A stretch of DNA of 64,000 nucleotides, taken from the NCBI GenBank assembly GCA_026826555.1, contig JAKSZT010040190.1:1088596-1152595 (forward strand), read 5' to 3'. A program made the position numbers and the translations under genes. This stretch comes from Tolypeutes matacus. Its lineage: Eukaryota; Chordata; Mammalia; Cingulata; Chlamyphoridae. How positions within the stretch are numbered: position 1 is the stretch's first letter; every line of letters begins with the position of its first letter. The notes beneath the pieces are model-generated. The model saw only the letters and a list, made by a program, of their open reading frames with translations, made no database searches and was not told the DNA's origin. Shown in pieces: positions 34,790 through 53,069 of this stretch.

Positions 34790-35620
34790 ATTCATTTGCA
34801 AATTTATTACCATTCTAATAAAAATACAATTTATCAACATTTTTATAAGTAGATTAAAATCTACTTACAAGTTCACGTGAAATAATCAACAAGCAAGACT
34901 GCCTGGGTAAACGCTGAAAAAGAAGGACAACAAAAGGGGACTTGTCCTAAAGGATATTAAACATATTATAAAGCCTCAATTAAACAGTGTGGTATGGGGG
35001 AGTGAGGTAAATAGACAAATGGAACAGAATAGAAAATCCAGAAATAAACGCAAAACATGCAGAAATTTAGCATATAATAAAGGCAGCAAAACAGTAAGAA
35101 AAAGATGAGTAGACTCTTCAATAAATGTTTTAAGGAGAAATGGGTAATCATCTGGTAAAACATTTAATGGGATTCCCCCCTCACTCTGTACATTGGGATA
35201 AATTCCAAGTAAATCAAATTTGTAAATAAATGAAGCCATAAAAGTATTAAAGGATGTGGAGAGCAGGGCATATGAGAATCCCTATATTTTTTGTGTAACA
35301 TTTGTGTAATTTAAGCATCTTTAAAAAAGTAACAAAATATATTAAAAAAAAGTATTAAAGAAAAACATGGGAAAAGTCTTTTATAACTTCAAGGTATGGA
35401 TGACTCCAAATCCAGAGCCATAAATGAAAAGATTGATAAATGTAAACCACACACAAAAAATCAAATCTTCAAAGTAAAACACACAAACAAAAATATCCTA
35501 ACCAAAGTCAAAGACAAAATAAAATATGGAAAACATATTTACAACTTATATCTCAGACAATGGGCAGTAAAGATAGAGCTCCTTAATAACAAATTGTGGA
35601 AGTAGCAGAGTTGAACTGGA
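34790..35620 (+). mobile_element. L1 ORF2 fragment
   Basis: 'atattataaagcctcaatta' and 'tagacaaatggaacagaata' are conserved L1 ORF2 text on the plus strand. Many stops. Confidence 0.7.
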
Positions 35621-35785
35621 TGCACTCCTGCTCTAGCCTCACTCTGCACATAACCCTACTCTGCTAGGAGTTCACAAAGACACACTTACCTTGATCCCAT
35701 TAAGGAGTTTTTTGTTTGTTTTTTAATGTTTCCTTAGGTCCCTTCTTCGCAGAACCTCCAGAAGACCACAGAAAGTCAGTCTTAC

Positions 35786-35909
35786 CTTTACAACTCTCCT
35801 GTAGAGGGAAGGTTCCCTGTGATTGACATTGCAGTGAGAGCTGAGGAGACAGTGGATCTCCCTCTCCTCTCAGAGGGGGAAGTTCTTGACTGTCTGCAAG
35901 AGCCGGGAC
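35786..35909 (-). pseudogene. copy 3 exon homologous to ZKSCAN8 coding exon 2
   Basis: The acceptor 'ttcttccag' and the donor 'gtaagactga' are both intact. The exon opens GTCCCGGCTC, like GTCCCAGCTC in ZKSCAN8 at 50023. The frame gives VPALADSQELPP and then stops before the donor, so the splice sites outlived the coding frame. Confidence 0.75.
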
Positions 35910-36019
35910 CTGGAAGAAAAAAACACACGAATTTAGGAATGAATCACTGTAAAAGGAAGTAAATTAGCAGAAGTAAAGTAGTGGTATTGAGAGGAAGAAA
36001 TAATTATAACACCTGGATA

Positions 36020-36150
36020 GTACTTCCTATGTGTCAGTATTTTTCATGTAATCCTCGTAACTTTAGCTAGGTGCTTTTATCATCCCCATTTACAGATAAG
36101 GAAGTAGAGGTACAAAGAGGTTAAGTGACTTGGCCAAAACACAGGTAGTC
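36020..36150 (-). repeat. MIR
   Basis: 'atcatccccatttacagata', then 'ggaagtagaggtacaaagag' and 'gttaagtgacttggccaaaa' are textbook MIR. Confidence 0.75.
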
Positions 36151-36286
36151 TGGCTACAGACTTACATGCCTAAAAAGTAGGGGAAAAAAAGTGAGAATTC
36201 TTAAGAGACTGAAAGTGTCAAGATGCTGATAAATACCTCTCCCTTCACACCCATTATCTGGGTTCATCCAACTCTCACTCCAGATC

Positions 36287-36500
36287 CTCCAGTTTAGCCT
36301 CTCCCCGCCCCACTCCAATGCTGCTCTCCAGTTTTGTGCTTCTCAGGCAGGATAGTCAGGAACTGCTCTTTGATGGGCTTCTTCGGCCTCAGCCGTTGTC
36401 AACTGAGGGGACCATCGCTGACCAGAAGCGTTTTCTGGTAACAGAAGCCTTTTGACCAGCTCCTTTAAAGATGAAGCCAAGCAGGTTTTCTGTAACTGGA
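36287..36500 (-). pseudogene. copy 3 SCAN exon relic
   Basis: Plus-strand text 'ctcaggcaggatagtcagga', then 'actgctctttgatgggcttc' and 'ggcctcagccgttg', aligns with the ZKSCAN8 SCAN exon at 50776-50865. About 40 bases are missing in the middle (the LEQ...ELL helix). Upstream of this the match fades, and a SINE sits at 36551. The dimerisation domain cannot form. Confidence 0.7.
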
Positions 36501-36550
36501 GAGTCTGCGACTTAGAAGATGCCTTTTGAGGACCTCTTCTTCAGGAACAC

Positions 36551-36717
36551 ATTTTTTTTTTTTTTTAAGATTTATTTTATTTATTTCTCCCCCCTCCCCT
36601 TGTTGTTTGTGCTCGCTGTCTACTGGTTTTCTTTTTCGGAGGCACCAGGAACCGAAGCTGGGACCTCCCATGTGGGAGGGAGGCGCCCGATGGCTCGAGC
36701 CACCTTCATTCCCAGAA
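36551..36717 (-). mobile_element. tRNA-Ala-derived SINE
   Basis: T tail, 'ttattttatttatttctccc', the body and a head ending 'ggctcgagccaccttcattc'. Near-identical flanks (ggaacacat / gaaacacat) suggest a TSD. Confidence 0.8.
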
Positions 36718-36849
36718 ACACATCTTTTGTAAATAAAACACTTTTCTCAAAGAAAAAGCAAAGGCCCTCATAGCTGTCACATTACCCGGGTTTACGGGAG
36801 GAAAGAGGGCAATGCCGAATAAGGGGCTGATTTGCAAAGAAGGGCTGTC

Positions 36850-37600
36850 TCCCTTCCGGGACACACGGTGAAGAGCCGCGCAGGCCACGGCCCGGCGCCA
36901 CGGGATCTCCTGCCGCTGCCTCTGGGCGCTACCGGCGGCGGGCTTCGGGGGCACGGGGAGCGAGCGTCCTGTCATCAGACAACAGCACCGCCGCTGCTGG
37001 AAGTGACTCCCAAGGGCAAGGGCGCTCTGTTAATGCCAAGCTGAAGAGACAGGCCCGCTCTGCATTCAGAAGGCAAGGCCTCGGGCACAGGAAGCGGAGA
37101 CGGAAGGGCCGGCCTCTCCTAAGAGTTTCTTGCAATTATTCGCAGCTTTTCCTTCTGTCTGAGGTGAACGGAGCGTCTGGTGCGAGCGGCACCAGATGCC
37201 CCAGAGCCACGTAGCGGTGGTAACCCCGAGAGGGCAGCAGCCCCAGCCGCAGTGACTCTCGAGGGAAAGCCCTTCCCGGGGCGGAACCCCCACCGCCCCT
37301 CCCGGGGACCCAGGGGCCGGGCCGGGCCCACCTGCTCGCCGCCCGAACCCCGCCCAGCCCCGCGGCGCCGCAGAACACGCCGCCCGAGGCCTCCCGCGGG
37401 CGGAGCTCCCCGGGGCACTTCCGGGGCGGGCCCAGGGGCCCGGAAGTGCCGGGAGGCCCTCTGGCGCCTGGGCGTCGGCCTCCGGGCGGACCTGCCCGGG
37501 GCACTTCCGGGGCGGCCCTCTGGTGCCCGGGCGCCTCGGCGCCGATTTCCTCGGTCACCCTCGTGCAGGTGGCTTTTGCTGAGTTTCACCCGGGATAGGG
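36850..37600 (-). promoter_or_regulatory. CpG-island-like promoter region of the copy 3 pseudogene
   Basis: The sequence is very GC-rich with many CpGs. It contains three perfect ETS-type motifs, CACTTCCGG at 37416-37424, its reverse CCGGAAGTG at 37440-37448, and CACTTCCGG again at 37502-37510. It lies just upstream of the copy 3 SCAN relic, as the 56.5-57.2 kb island does for ZKSCAN8. A donor-like GCGAGCAG/gtgggc on the minus strand ends at about 37332 and could close a non-coding exon 1. The direction of transcription is inferred. Confidence 0.75.
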
Positions 37601-37649
37601 CCACCTTTGAATCGTGGAATTTAGAGTTTTTCTAACTGGGAAAAGACAC

Positions 37650-38210
37650 CTAAGTGCGAAAACTACAGTTATCTCTAAAACTGACCCACAGGGCCGCAGC
37701 CCCGGTGTGCGCTCTTGAAGTTCAGGGGCCAGGCGCAGGCAGCGCTTTCAAAGCATGGCTGTGATGCGGCCAAGTGTCTGACCACTCAGTCATTTTTGAA
37801 ATAATTTAACACAAGATACCACATTCGGAACACTCCATTCGAATGAAGCATTAAGGATTGAGGCACAGAACTTGAGCCCAACCCTTGGCTGGGCATCAAA
37901 AACACAGTAATAAGGGTCAGACCGGAGTGAATAACCAGCCAGAAAAGAAGTGGACAGAGCCTCAGGCTACCAAGTCCACCTGTACCACTAACTGAACGGG
38001 CGACTTGTACAAGCCACGTGGACTCTGGCCCTCCATTTAGAGAGTAATATGTTGGTACACTCAGTGATCTCCAAGGCCACTTCCAAATCTGGCATTCTAT
38101 GAATAATTAAGCAGCATGCAGTTGTTATTACACATTTTAAACTCATTTTCTAACGGGTTGATTCTAAACCTGTTGAAGAAAGTATGTTCAGCTGCAAAAA
38201 GAGGCTGTTT
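37650..38210. other. no gene recognised
   Basis: Ordinary-composition sequence upstream of the island. Nothing identifiable. Confidence 0.4.
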
Positions 38211-38225
38211 TAAACGCCCATTTTT

Positions 38226-38396
38226 TTTTAAGATTTTATTTATTTATTCATTTATCCCCCCCTTGCTGCTTGTGCTCGCTGGGTCAGCTAACCACGCCGT
38301 GCTGGCGGGCCTGCCCTCACCAGGAGGCCCGAACCGAAGCCGGGGCCTCCCATATGGTAAACGGGAGCCCCACTGATTGAGCCACAGCCGCTTCCC
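38226..38396 (-). mobile_element. tRNA-Ala-derived SINE with TSD
   Basis: Complete copy flanked by the 15-bp duplication taaacgcccattttt at 38211-38225 and 38397-38411. Confidence 0.9.
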
Positions 38397-38623
38397 TAAA
38401 CGCCCATTTTTAAACTACTTTATTAAATCACATTTCTCCCTTTGTGTATCTCTGCCTTCCTAACCAGTATTAATATAGTATGTGGTACATTTGAGAAATG
38501 TACTTATTCATCTGTGTTTACTTTTTAAATTTTTTATATTTTCTATTAGTAAATATACAAAATAAAGTTTAAAAAAAGGAAAAAAAAAAAAAAAAAAAGG
38601 ACGTTAAAAACTTTATAAGTGGG

Positions 38624-38788
38624 GAAGCCGCTATGGCTTGACTGGTTGGGCCCCCGTTTACCATGTGGTACCCCTCAATCCCTGGGGCCTCCTGGTGAAG
38701 GAGCTCCCTCCCACAAGGCGTGGAGAGCTGGCTCAACAAAGGACGACAAGCAGCAAGGGGGGGTGGGGGGATAAAAAAAAGAAAAAAC
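38624..38788 (+). mobile_element. tRNA-Ala-derived SINE with TSD
   Basis: More diverged copy ('gaagccgctatggcttgact'), flanked by ctttataagtggg at 38611-38623 and 38789-38801. Confidence 0.88.
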
Positions 38789-38809
38789 CTTTATAAGTGG
38801 GAATGGACT

Positions 38810-41350
38810 TTACTTGGCAAACTGACAACAATCTGGCTTGTGGTTTTCTTGCGGAATTGGTATTCCTTTCTAGAGGCTACCCAAGGGACTGCTTAAGGTC
38901 ATGTGCAGTCCCCAGAGCTAAATCCTAGGTAAGTTACAGCCTCCCACCCCCTCCCCAAGAGAAAGCCTACAGTGCGTTGCCTTTGATGCCATGGTAGTGA
39001 ACCAGGATGTGGTAGGCTGAAACTAGATGTGCACTCCTACAACACCTTCCATTGACACAGGGATGGTGGCAGATCTGATGATGAAAAGCAACCTGAGAAT
39101 GTCAGAACAATTTTATTATGCTTAGTTCCATCTACCCTGACATGTATGTTGCTGTGAACTCCAAACATTAAGTCTCCCTCTTTTATAATCTTGAAAATGA
39201 CAAAATTCACATTTAGGATTGTTTTAAAGCATGGTATAGCTAATTTTCTAACTGTAATACTAGTATTTCCTATCTCTTCTTTTTCATTCCATTTACCTTA
39301 AATATATCTAAACTATAGTTTCACGACCTCAGCACTACTGACATTTTGGGTCAGATAATTCTTTAAGGGGGCTACCCTATGCAGCATCCCTGGCTTCTAT
39401 CCACTAGATGTCAGTAGCAACCCCTCACCCCCACCGATGGGACAACCAAAACTGTCTCCAGACATTGCCTAATTTCTCCAATTAAGGACCATTGATTTAA
39501 CTTCAGATACAAAGCCAATTCTCAAGGACTTTTAACACAGTAGTCAAGAGTTTCCTTCCTCCCTTCCTTTTTTCTTAACAATAAATCAGCCTGGCCAAAC
39601 AAATGAAAAGATTATTTCAACTTTTTACCCATATCCTCTTTGGCCTTACTTTTGGCTATAGTCAGATCCTGACGTATTATACTCTGTGGAAATAGGTCTG
39701 TACTTTCTGAGCATACAAAATGGTAGGAAGAGACATGTATCTTTGAAAACAGCTTTAAAATTTCTTAGATAACACCATAAACAAGACACACAATAATTGA
39801 ACAAGCATTTATTAAACTCCTACTTTGTGCTCAGCACTGTACTAGGCACTACGGGGCACAGAAATACAAGTGTTAAAATTATTATTCCTGCCCTCAAGGA
39901 GCTTACAATTTAATTCTGGAAATAAATACAAATGTAAAACTACAATACAGAGTGCTAGAAAATAATTACAAAGCAACATGGACCACAGTTACAAACTAAA
40001 AAGATGAATGTTGACGCAGCACAGAATAAGGGAGATCTCAGTGTGAAGTGAGGTCAATCAGGGAGAGCTCACTCAGAAGATAAAAAAGAACTAGGCTTTG
40101 AAGGGAGTAATGAAATGAGCTAGGGCCAAAGGGCAATCTAAGCAAAAGGAACAGCATGAGAAAGGCACAGAGGCAAAGGCTTGTAAGATAACAGTGGATG
40201 TTTGAACATGATGAATCAAGGTGACTATGCTAGAGAGTAATGAGGGCTGAGGCAGATTAAGCATGAAGGACAAGGGAATGGAGAGCCTGCAACACCAATG
40301 CTGGGCATTCTTGACTGAGATGAGACTTCATGAAACTGGAGTTTGAGAAGGGCTGTCTTGGAACCTATATACAAGATGCAAAAAAATCGGAAAGAATTAT
40401 AGTAACCTGGGCCTCAGATGATGTGGATCTGCATGGAGGGCAATAACAGGATGGTAGAAATATAAACGATCCAGCCTCAGGGAGAATGATTAAGAATTAG
40501 ATAGACTTAAGAAAATCTGGGACATGGAGAATGGAGGGCAGAAAAAGATTAAAAGACAAGTCCAAGACTAGGATAAGAAATATGAAGAATACTGACTGTT
40601 TAAGGTTTTTAAAAAAAAAAAAAGCAATGATGCCTGTTTGAAAGGAAAATGGTACCTGGGAAGAATGATTTCAGTTTTCAAATAACAAATGTGTAGGTAC
40701 TTGTGGAAAATTCCCACATCATGAGATAATTCATAGGGCAGGAAATACTAAGTTATTCAAATACAAAATGTAAGTGTAACAGTCAAAATGGATAAATAGG
40801 AGTGAGAATAGAAATAGTGAATAAAATTAAGACATGGGGATTATTCTCAGTGGGGATGAGGAGAAAAAAGACTAAAAAAGAAAAGCCAGAAATTGGAGCA
40901 AAATGAGCTGAAAGGCTCCCACAAGCCAAAGGAGAAGAAAATTCTTGAGATGCAGGGGGAATTAAATAGCATGAAATATAAATTAGATAAAAAAAAAAAA
41001 GGCCTTAATATTTATTATTGGTGCTTCTGAGGAAATTTCAGTGGAGTGCTGGGTACAAAAGTCAGTAAGGAGATGTGTTAACAGTAGATTAATGAGGAAA
41101 TGGGATTGAACAAAGAAGTCTTGTTTGAAATGCCAGGAATGATAGGGGAGAAATAGAGTGGTCATTGGAGAAGGGCAAAGAAGTTGAGGGTTTTCCATGT
41201 TTTATGCTGTAGATGAATTTACTATGGTCATCCTAACTGTCCATCTGCCTGTCCTGGCAAATAGATATTTCATTTCCATCCACAATTCTATTTTCTCTTA
41301 GGCAGTTTAGAGAGAAATTAATTTCAATCTCTAAAGTTTTGCTTTATCCT
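38810..41350. other. no gene recognised; ancient repeats
   Basis: MER20 lies at 39315-39500. The part from 40010 to 40560 looks like an old interspersed repeat also present near 16 kb. This stretch could include distal 3' sequence but shows no exon. Confidence 0.45.
39315..39500 (+). mobile_element. MER20 DNA transposon
   Basis: 'cagcactactgacattttgg', 'cagcatccctggcttctatc', 'cactagatgtcagtagcaac' and 'tgtctccagacattgcc' are diagnostic of MER20. Confidence 0.85.
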
Positions 41351-41352
41351 GT

Positions 41353-41443
41353 TACCCTTTTTTTTCTCAGGTACTGGGGCTGGGGCGGATCTTGTATGTG
41401 GGAAACTGGTGCTCAACCACTAACCCACACTGGCTCCCCTGAG
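41353..41443 (-). mobile_element. tRNA-derived SINE, short form, diverged
   Basis: T run, then 'ggtactggggctggggcgga', and a head ending 'ccactaacccacactggctc'. It is the first of three adjoining SINEs in the same orientation. Confidence 0.6.
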
Positions 41444-41487
41444 TTTTTTTTTTTTTTCATTTGTTTTGCTTGTTGTTTGTTTTGATT

Positions 41488-41586
41488 TTTTTTTTTTTTT
41501 TTTTTTTTTACGAGGCACCAGGGCTCGAACCTGGGAGCTCCCATGTGGGAAGCAGGCTTTCAACTGCTTGAGCCACATCCCCTCCC
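41488..41586 (-). mobile_element. tRNA-Ala-derived SINE, short form
   Basis: A long T tail, then 'gaggcaccagggctcgaacc', and a head ending 'cttgagccacatcccctccc'. It is the middle of the three. Confidence 0.8.
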
Positions 41587-41602
41587 CCCCAGTTACTCTT
41601 TT

Positions 41603-41778
41603 TTTTTAAAAAAGATTTTATTTACTTATTCATTATCCCTCCCTTGCTGCTTGTGCTCGCTGGGTCAGCTAACCACGCCGTGCAGGTGGGCTTGCCTTCA
41701 CCAGGAGGCCCCGGGAACCGAACCCGGGGCCTCCCATATGGTAAACGGGAGCCCCACTGATTGAGCCACAGCCGCTTC
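41603..41778 (-). mobile_element. tRNA-Ala-derived SINE with TSD
   Basis: Complete copy flanked by the 16-bp duplication ccccagttactctttt at 41587-41602 and 41779-41794. The left copy overlaps the head end of the preceding SINE, so this insertion is the later one. Confidence 0.9.
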
Positions 41779-42024
41779 CCCCAGTTACTCTTTTAAACAT
41801 ATTTTATTTGCACAATTTGGCTTTCTAGTACTACCAAAACATCAAAAGTATTTAAAGATTATTAAATTTAAAGTTGATATAATTACAACCCAAATGGCAT
41901 TTGCAACCATTTTCCAGTAATTCTAAAGGATTTGCACTATACTGCACATTCTCTTATCCAATGATTTATAACAAGGATACATATTTTTAAAACAGCTGTC
42001 CAGGTGTAAGGTGCTCACTAGAGA

Positions 42025-42255
42025 CAGTATAAGCATATCACAGTGGTTAAGAACACGGGTCTAGAATCAGACTGTGTTGGTTAGAATCCCTACCCTATCA
42101 CTTACCAGTTGTGTGCTCTTGGTTAGCCAACTCAACTTTCTGAGTCTCAGTTAATCATCCATAAAATGGGGTAACAATATCTATCATAAGCATGAGGAAT
42201 GCTTAACATAAAAATTGGCACACAGTAAGTGCAATAAATGTCAGCTATTATCTGG
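42025..42255 (+). repeat. MIR
   Basis: 'cacagtggttaagaacacgg' through 'ccataaaatggggtaacaat' to 'gtaagtgcaataaatgtcag': a nearly full MIR. Confidence 0.8.
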
Positions 42256-42299
42256 AGCTTCAGAACAAATTGCTCCATATGGGAATTAAACCACTGCAT

Positions 42300-44870
42300 T
42301 CGGGCACTGCCATCTTGCTCTGTGGAGAAAAACTTTGAAAACTAAGATACCTTTCCTAGTACTATGTTGGAAGAGTTATAGAAGAAACACCTTACCATGC
42401 TAGGTCCTAAAACAAAAAGCCAAGGATGGGAAAAGTATTGGTGAACAGTTCACTTTAGATTAGGAGTAGAAAACAAGAATCTGCAGCATAAAGGAGCTTT
42501 ATGCATATATGTTCAGATAAAATGAAGTTTGAGTCATTCATACTTAGGAGCTCAAAATAAGGTCACATAGATTGATCAATGATAGTCTAATGCTAAGAGT
42601 GAAAACTAGGGACCACGAATGGGCTTCTACTAATGCAAAAACAAAGTCTTGTTCTATTGTCTTATATCACTTGGCCATTTCTATATGTGTTAAATCACAC
42701 TTGATAGTTCTTTCAAGTCGCAATCTTTTCTCACATGGACCCCAGTATAACACTAACCTTTTTGGCCATGTTCTTGCTTTTTTTCCTCTGAATTTCTGAC
42801 TGATTCTTGGTAATTCTGAAACTTAAGTAATATGCCTACACATTACTCTGTGAACTGATCCGTAAAGAGATATTAGCTGATACATTTCTAATCATTTCCA
42901 TATGCTGCTCTGCAAAATGAGCTTTCTTTCGAAGGTAATCATATTCTAAAGTATGTGAGAGTAGTGTGTGTTTGTGTGTTTGTGTGTGTGTACTCCCTCT
43001 GACAATGTACCCATTTTATGTAATATTTGTTCACATGGTAGCACTGGCTCCAGGCAGAAAGAATATCTCAGAAGGTAAGGCACAACTGGAGTAGAAGAGC
43101 AAATATCTAGAGACAACCAACCACTTGTTTCTGGCTTCTTGAAATTTCAAGAACAAGGGAACCAGGAATGGTAATCTGTGGGTCAAAAACAGGGGTAAGA
43201 AAATAAAGGGTAATGGAAAGGATTTTCGAAAAGTTAACCAAGGAATCCAGAATGGCAAGTGACAGATAAGTACCAAATAATTTAAAGAAATAGGTACAGA
43301 TAACCTTGATGTTCATCTTAGTGGTCAAGGTGGGCCACAGCAGGGTGAAGAAGGGATGTTATAGGAAAGGGACTTATGAACTAAAACATGGACCTTTATG
43401 ATTTAAAATTTTATGAATGATTTTTAAAAACATCAATCATAAAATAATATGATTAATAAGTGTTGTCTCTCACGGTCACAATGTGAAATTGTATTACTTC
43501 TTTTAGAATTTTCTTCAGAACCTTTATCTTATTCTTTTGAATATGCTTAATGGAACCAATTCCAATTGAGAGTTGATTTGGTTCTTGGCAATAACTAAAA
43601 GTTACTCAATTCCAAGTCTGGTCTATAAGATGTGATTCAAGACTAACAGAACTGGTTTTCCTGTATGGTTTATTAAATGGGAATTCTGAGGGTGTTCTAA
43701 ATATTTACAGGAATGGTAGTACTATTTTAATTATAGTGCTTAAAGGACAACCCACATTTGGATGTGTAAGTTCTGATGCATCACTTTAAGCCAGCCTCAT
43801 TTATACATGATACATTATCCCTCAGTATATGAAAGCCTCAAAGATGAACTATACTGCCTGTGATGATAAATTAATATTGTGTCTTTGCTGGTAAACTGGA
43901 GACATGGATTTCAGATGGAGGTCACCAGAATTCAGAAGAATGATGAATTGAGAAGTGAGGTATTTGGCAGATTATCATTGTGAATATTCAAGTTATAAAA
44001 GCTAATGGCAAGAAACAGAATAGAGAATGATGAGTGAGGTGCTGAGGCCACCTATAAGTGGGTCCAGGGTAATGATAAAAGTAACAGGTAATTCAGTTAG
44101 GTGGCTTATGCAGGCTGATAGGAGCCAGAGAGAGCATTTCTGTAATGGGCCAAAAAGGATGCATGTACATTCTTTGCATGGGTTTTATCATCATCTTCAA
44201 CGATCTCTGTCTCCTCTTTCTCCCATGTGATACCATAATTAGGATAGTGCAAGTATCTATTTGTACCACGGCTTACAGTGGGGAGGTGGAAAGGAGATGC
44301 AGAAGTCTCCAAAAGATACAACTATCCAAGCTCAAGAGCAGCTGGGCTGAGTCTCCACTCACCTCTTTCTCTGCATCACTCCCACAACCATCACTAATGC
44401 GTCCACTTCCTTTGCTGACACAGGTACTGGGACGGGGGTTGGTGAAGCATACAGATGCTCAATGACTCAGTGGAGTCAGTGAAGATGATATATGAAGAAA
44501 AATGCTGGAGTGCTGTTAAAAATATAGCATTCTGAATTTGCATGGGAATATGGATTTCCACTGACTGTAAGGAACTTAGAATAAAATGTGCACTTAAGCA
44601 TAAATAGATTAAAATGTCTGTAAAAATTTTCCTCTAAGATCTTAGAAAGCTAAATACAAATATAAGTCTTACATAGACTGCTTAGAACTCTAGACCAGCC
44701 TCTTAGATCAAGTTAGGGGCACAAGGGCACCTTCAGGGGAATGGGAGAAGGGAATCACAGAAGATGGGAAGCAGAGGAAATAGGAGAAGTCTCCCAAACC
44801 TATTGCTACTCACCCTAAATATAAAGTTAAGTGCCTAGAGCCACAGACAGGCAGTTTGCTGCAATGCTGT
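42300..44870. other. no gene recognised
   Basis: AT-rich sequence downstream (on the minus strand) of ZKSCAN8. It may contain its distal 3' UTR, but I see no decisive poly(A) signal. A short (GT)n lies at about 42965-42992. Confidence 0.4.
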
Positions 44871-44880
44871 TTTCTTTCCT

Positions 44881-44982
44881 TTTTTTTTTTTTTTTTTTTT
44901 TTTAAGCCGGTACCGGGATTGAACCTGGGACCTCATACATGGGAAGCAGGCACTCAAACCACTGAGCTACACCTGCTCCCCT
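44881..44982 (-). mobile_element. tRNA-Ala-derived SINE, short form
   Basis: A 23-base T tail, 'gccggtaccgggattgaacc', and a head ending 'actgagctacacctgctccc'. It lies in the presumed ZKSCAN8 3' UTR or just beyond. Confidence 0.8.
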
Positions 44983-45252
44983 GTAATGCTATTTTAAGTT
45001 TCTAAAGTATACCTTAGGCCCTCAGGAGCTCCATTCCATCAGACAGGCTCTCAATACAGTCAAGCCAATCAACTGCATCAAGGCACTGGGCCCAAACTAC
45101 TGAAGAGCTATTCTAACTTTGCCACCACTATCGCTTCTGACACTAAGTTGTAATGGTGACAAACTTTCTGCCTTCATACTACACTGAAAGGCCTCACCAG
45201 CGTGTGGTTTCTCTAATGTTAAATAATGCTTGAACTATGACTGAAGCCCTTC

Positions 45253-51088
<5,836 letters not shown>

Positions 51089-51189
51089 TTAGGGCTGGCA
51101 AGGCTCAGGAGGCTCGTTTCCACTACCTTCTTTATCTTCTTGGAGAAGAACCTTCCAAGGTCCTCTTTCCTAAGGGTATCTCTGAGGGT

Positions 51190-51790
51190 TTGAGAAAATG
51201 ACAAAAGGGTTAAGAGAAGCTAAAGGCCATAGTAATTTACTAAGATATCTTCACAAGCTCCAAGGACTTCATGGTTCAGCCATTTAAATGATCCACTCCC
51301 TAGACCCCTTATATCCTTAACCTTCTGTCATGCTAGCCATGCCAAACTCATCTGGGGAATAATCCCCTCCTTCTGCTTTCTTTACTTGAGGATGTGGAAA
51401 ACAGCTAAACAAAGTCAGGAAACCATGTAGACTGGGTTTATTTCAAATTCCATATTTAACCTCAGCTGGCCCTCGGTGCTGCTCACCGACTCCTTCTAGT
51501 TTCCTACAGAAGCTGTACTGATTTTTCCATACAGTTCAGTTCACTCAAAAGATGAGATCAACTTCCATATAATCTAGCTCTAGTTACACACTGTCAAGAG
51601 CCATCCGAACACTTTCTTCTTTTCCATTTCACACTCATTACCCTACCACCTTTCCTCCTATGTCAAGGTTAACCTTGTATTGTGGACCTTATCTCCAGCT
51701 CTAGAACTTTCTTCAGAGTACTGGTCCCACACAAAGAACCTGGATGCCCTGTCAACACCTGCAATCCAGTAAATTTAATCCCACACACTA
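51190..51790. other. ZKSCAN8 first intron, no feature recognised
   Basis: Ordinary intronic sequence with no readable repeat or exon. Confidence 0.4.
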
Positions 51791-51799
51791 GTGACTTTC

Positions 51800-53060
51800 C
51801 AGAATGTTAAATAAATGAAATCATATAGACTGTAGCCTTTTGAGTCTGTCATCTTTTACTTAGCAAAATACATTTGAGATTCATTAATGTTGATACATGT
51901 ATCAGTAGCTTATTCTTTATATGGATGTACATTTGTTTATCCATCCCCCAGGTGAGTTATGAGTTGTTTCTAGTTTTTTTGTGATCACAATAAAACCATC
52001 AAACATCTGTACATGAGTTTTTGTGTCAACACAAGTTTTCATTTCACTTGGGTAAATATCAAGAAATGGAATTGCTGGGTCTTATGGTAAGTATATATAT
52101 AACTCTATAGGAAACTGCCAAACTGTTCCGAAGTGGCTCTATCACTTGACATTTCACTAGCAATGTATGAGAGTTGCAGTTGCTCCACATCTTGACAAGC
52201 ACTTGGAATCATCAGTTTTAAAAAACGATTTTTTTTAAATTTTATTTTAGACATTCTAATAGGTATGTAGTGGTATCTCATGATGGTTTTCATTTGCATT
52301 GCCCTACTGTCTAATAGTATTGAGCATCTTTTCAAGTGCTTCTTCACTGATGAAGTATCTCTTCAAAACTATTTAGGTTTTTTTTTTAATTACTGAGTTT
52401 TGAGAATTCTTTACGTTCTGGATATGTCCTTTATCAAATATGTAATTTGCAGGCATTTTTTCCCCAGTCTTATCTTTTCATACTCTTAACAGTGTCTTTC
52501 GAAGAGCAGTTTTTAAATTTTTTTAAAAGTCTAATATCAATTTTTTTTTTCTTTTAGAGATTGTGCTTTTGGTGTCATATCCTATGTCTCTTCTAAAAGT
52601 TTTACATAGGTCTATGATCAATTTCGAGTTAATTTTATATAGAGTTTGAGATATGGACATTGATTTATTTTGCACATGGATATCAAATTGTTCTAGCACC
52701 ATTTGCTGAAAAGATTATCCTTTCTCCAGTGAATTGCTTTTGCATTATTGTCAGAAATTGGCCATATATGTGTGGGTCTATTTCTGCAATCTACATTTGT
52801 TCCATTATATATTATCAACATGAGATCATTTTGATTGTTTTGACTTTTTAACTCTTGAAATCAGGTAATGTGTGTCTTGCAACTTTGTTTTTCATGTTCG
52901 AAGTGTTTTTGGCTATTCTATTTCTGTTGTCTTTTGATATAACTTTTAGAATTGACTTGTCCATTTCAAAAAAAAAATTCTGGATTTGTTTTAAATCTAC
53001 AGCTCAGTTTGGGGGAAAATGACATTTCAACAATATTGAGTTTTCCATTCAATGAACACG
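51800..53060 (-). mobile_element. old L1 3' fragment
   Basis: Plus-strand 'ggaattgctgggtcttatgg', 'gtggtatctcatgatggttt' and 'ctggatatgtcctttatcaa' are antisense L1 ORF2 and 3'-end sequence. Strongly diverged. Confidence 0.75.
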
Positions 53061-53069
53061 GCATGTCTC

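Noticed and set aside
37119..37635. Long open frames on both strands in the 37-kb GC-rich island (up to about 160 codons)
   Set aside because: They are Arg/Pro/Gly-rich, overlap each other on opposite strands and follow CpG composition; GC-rich DNA has few stop codons.
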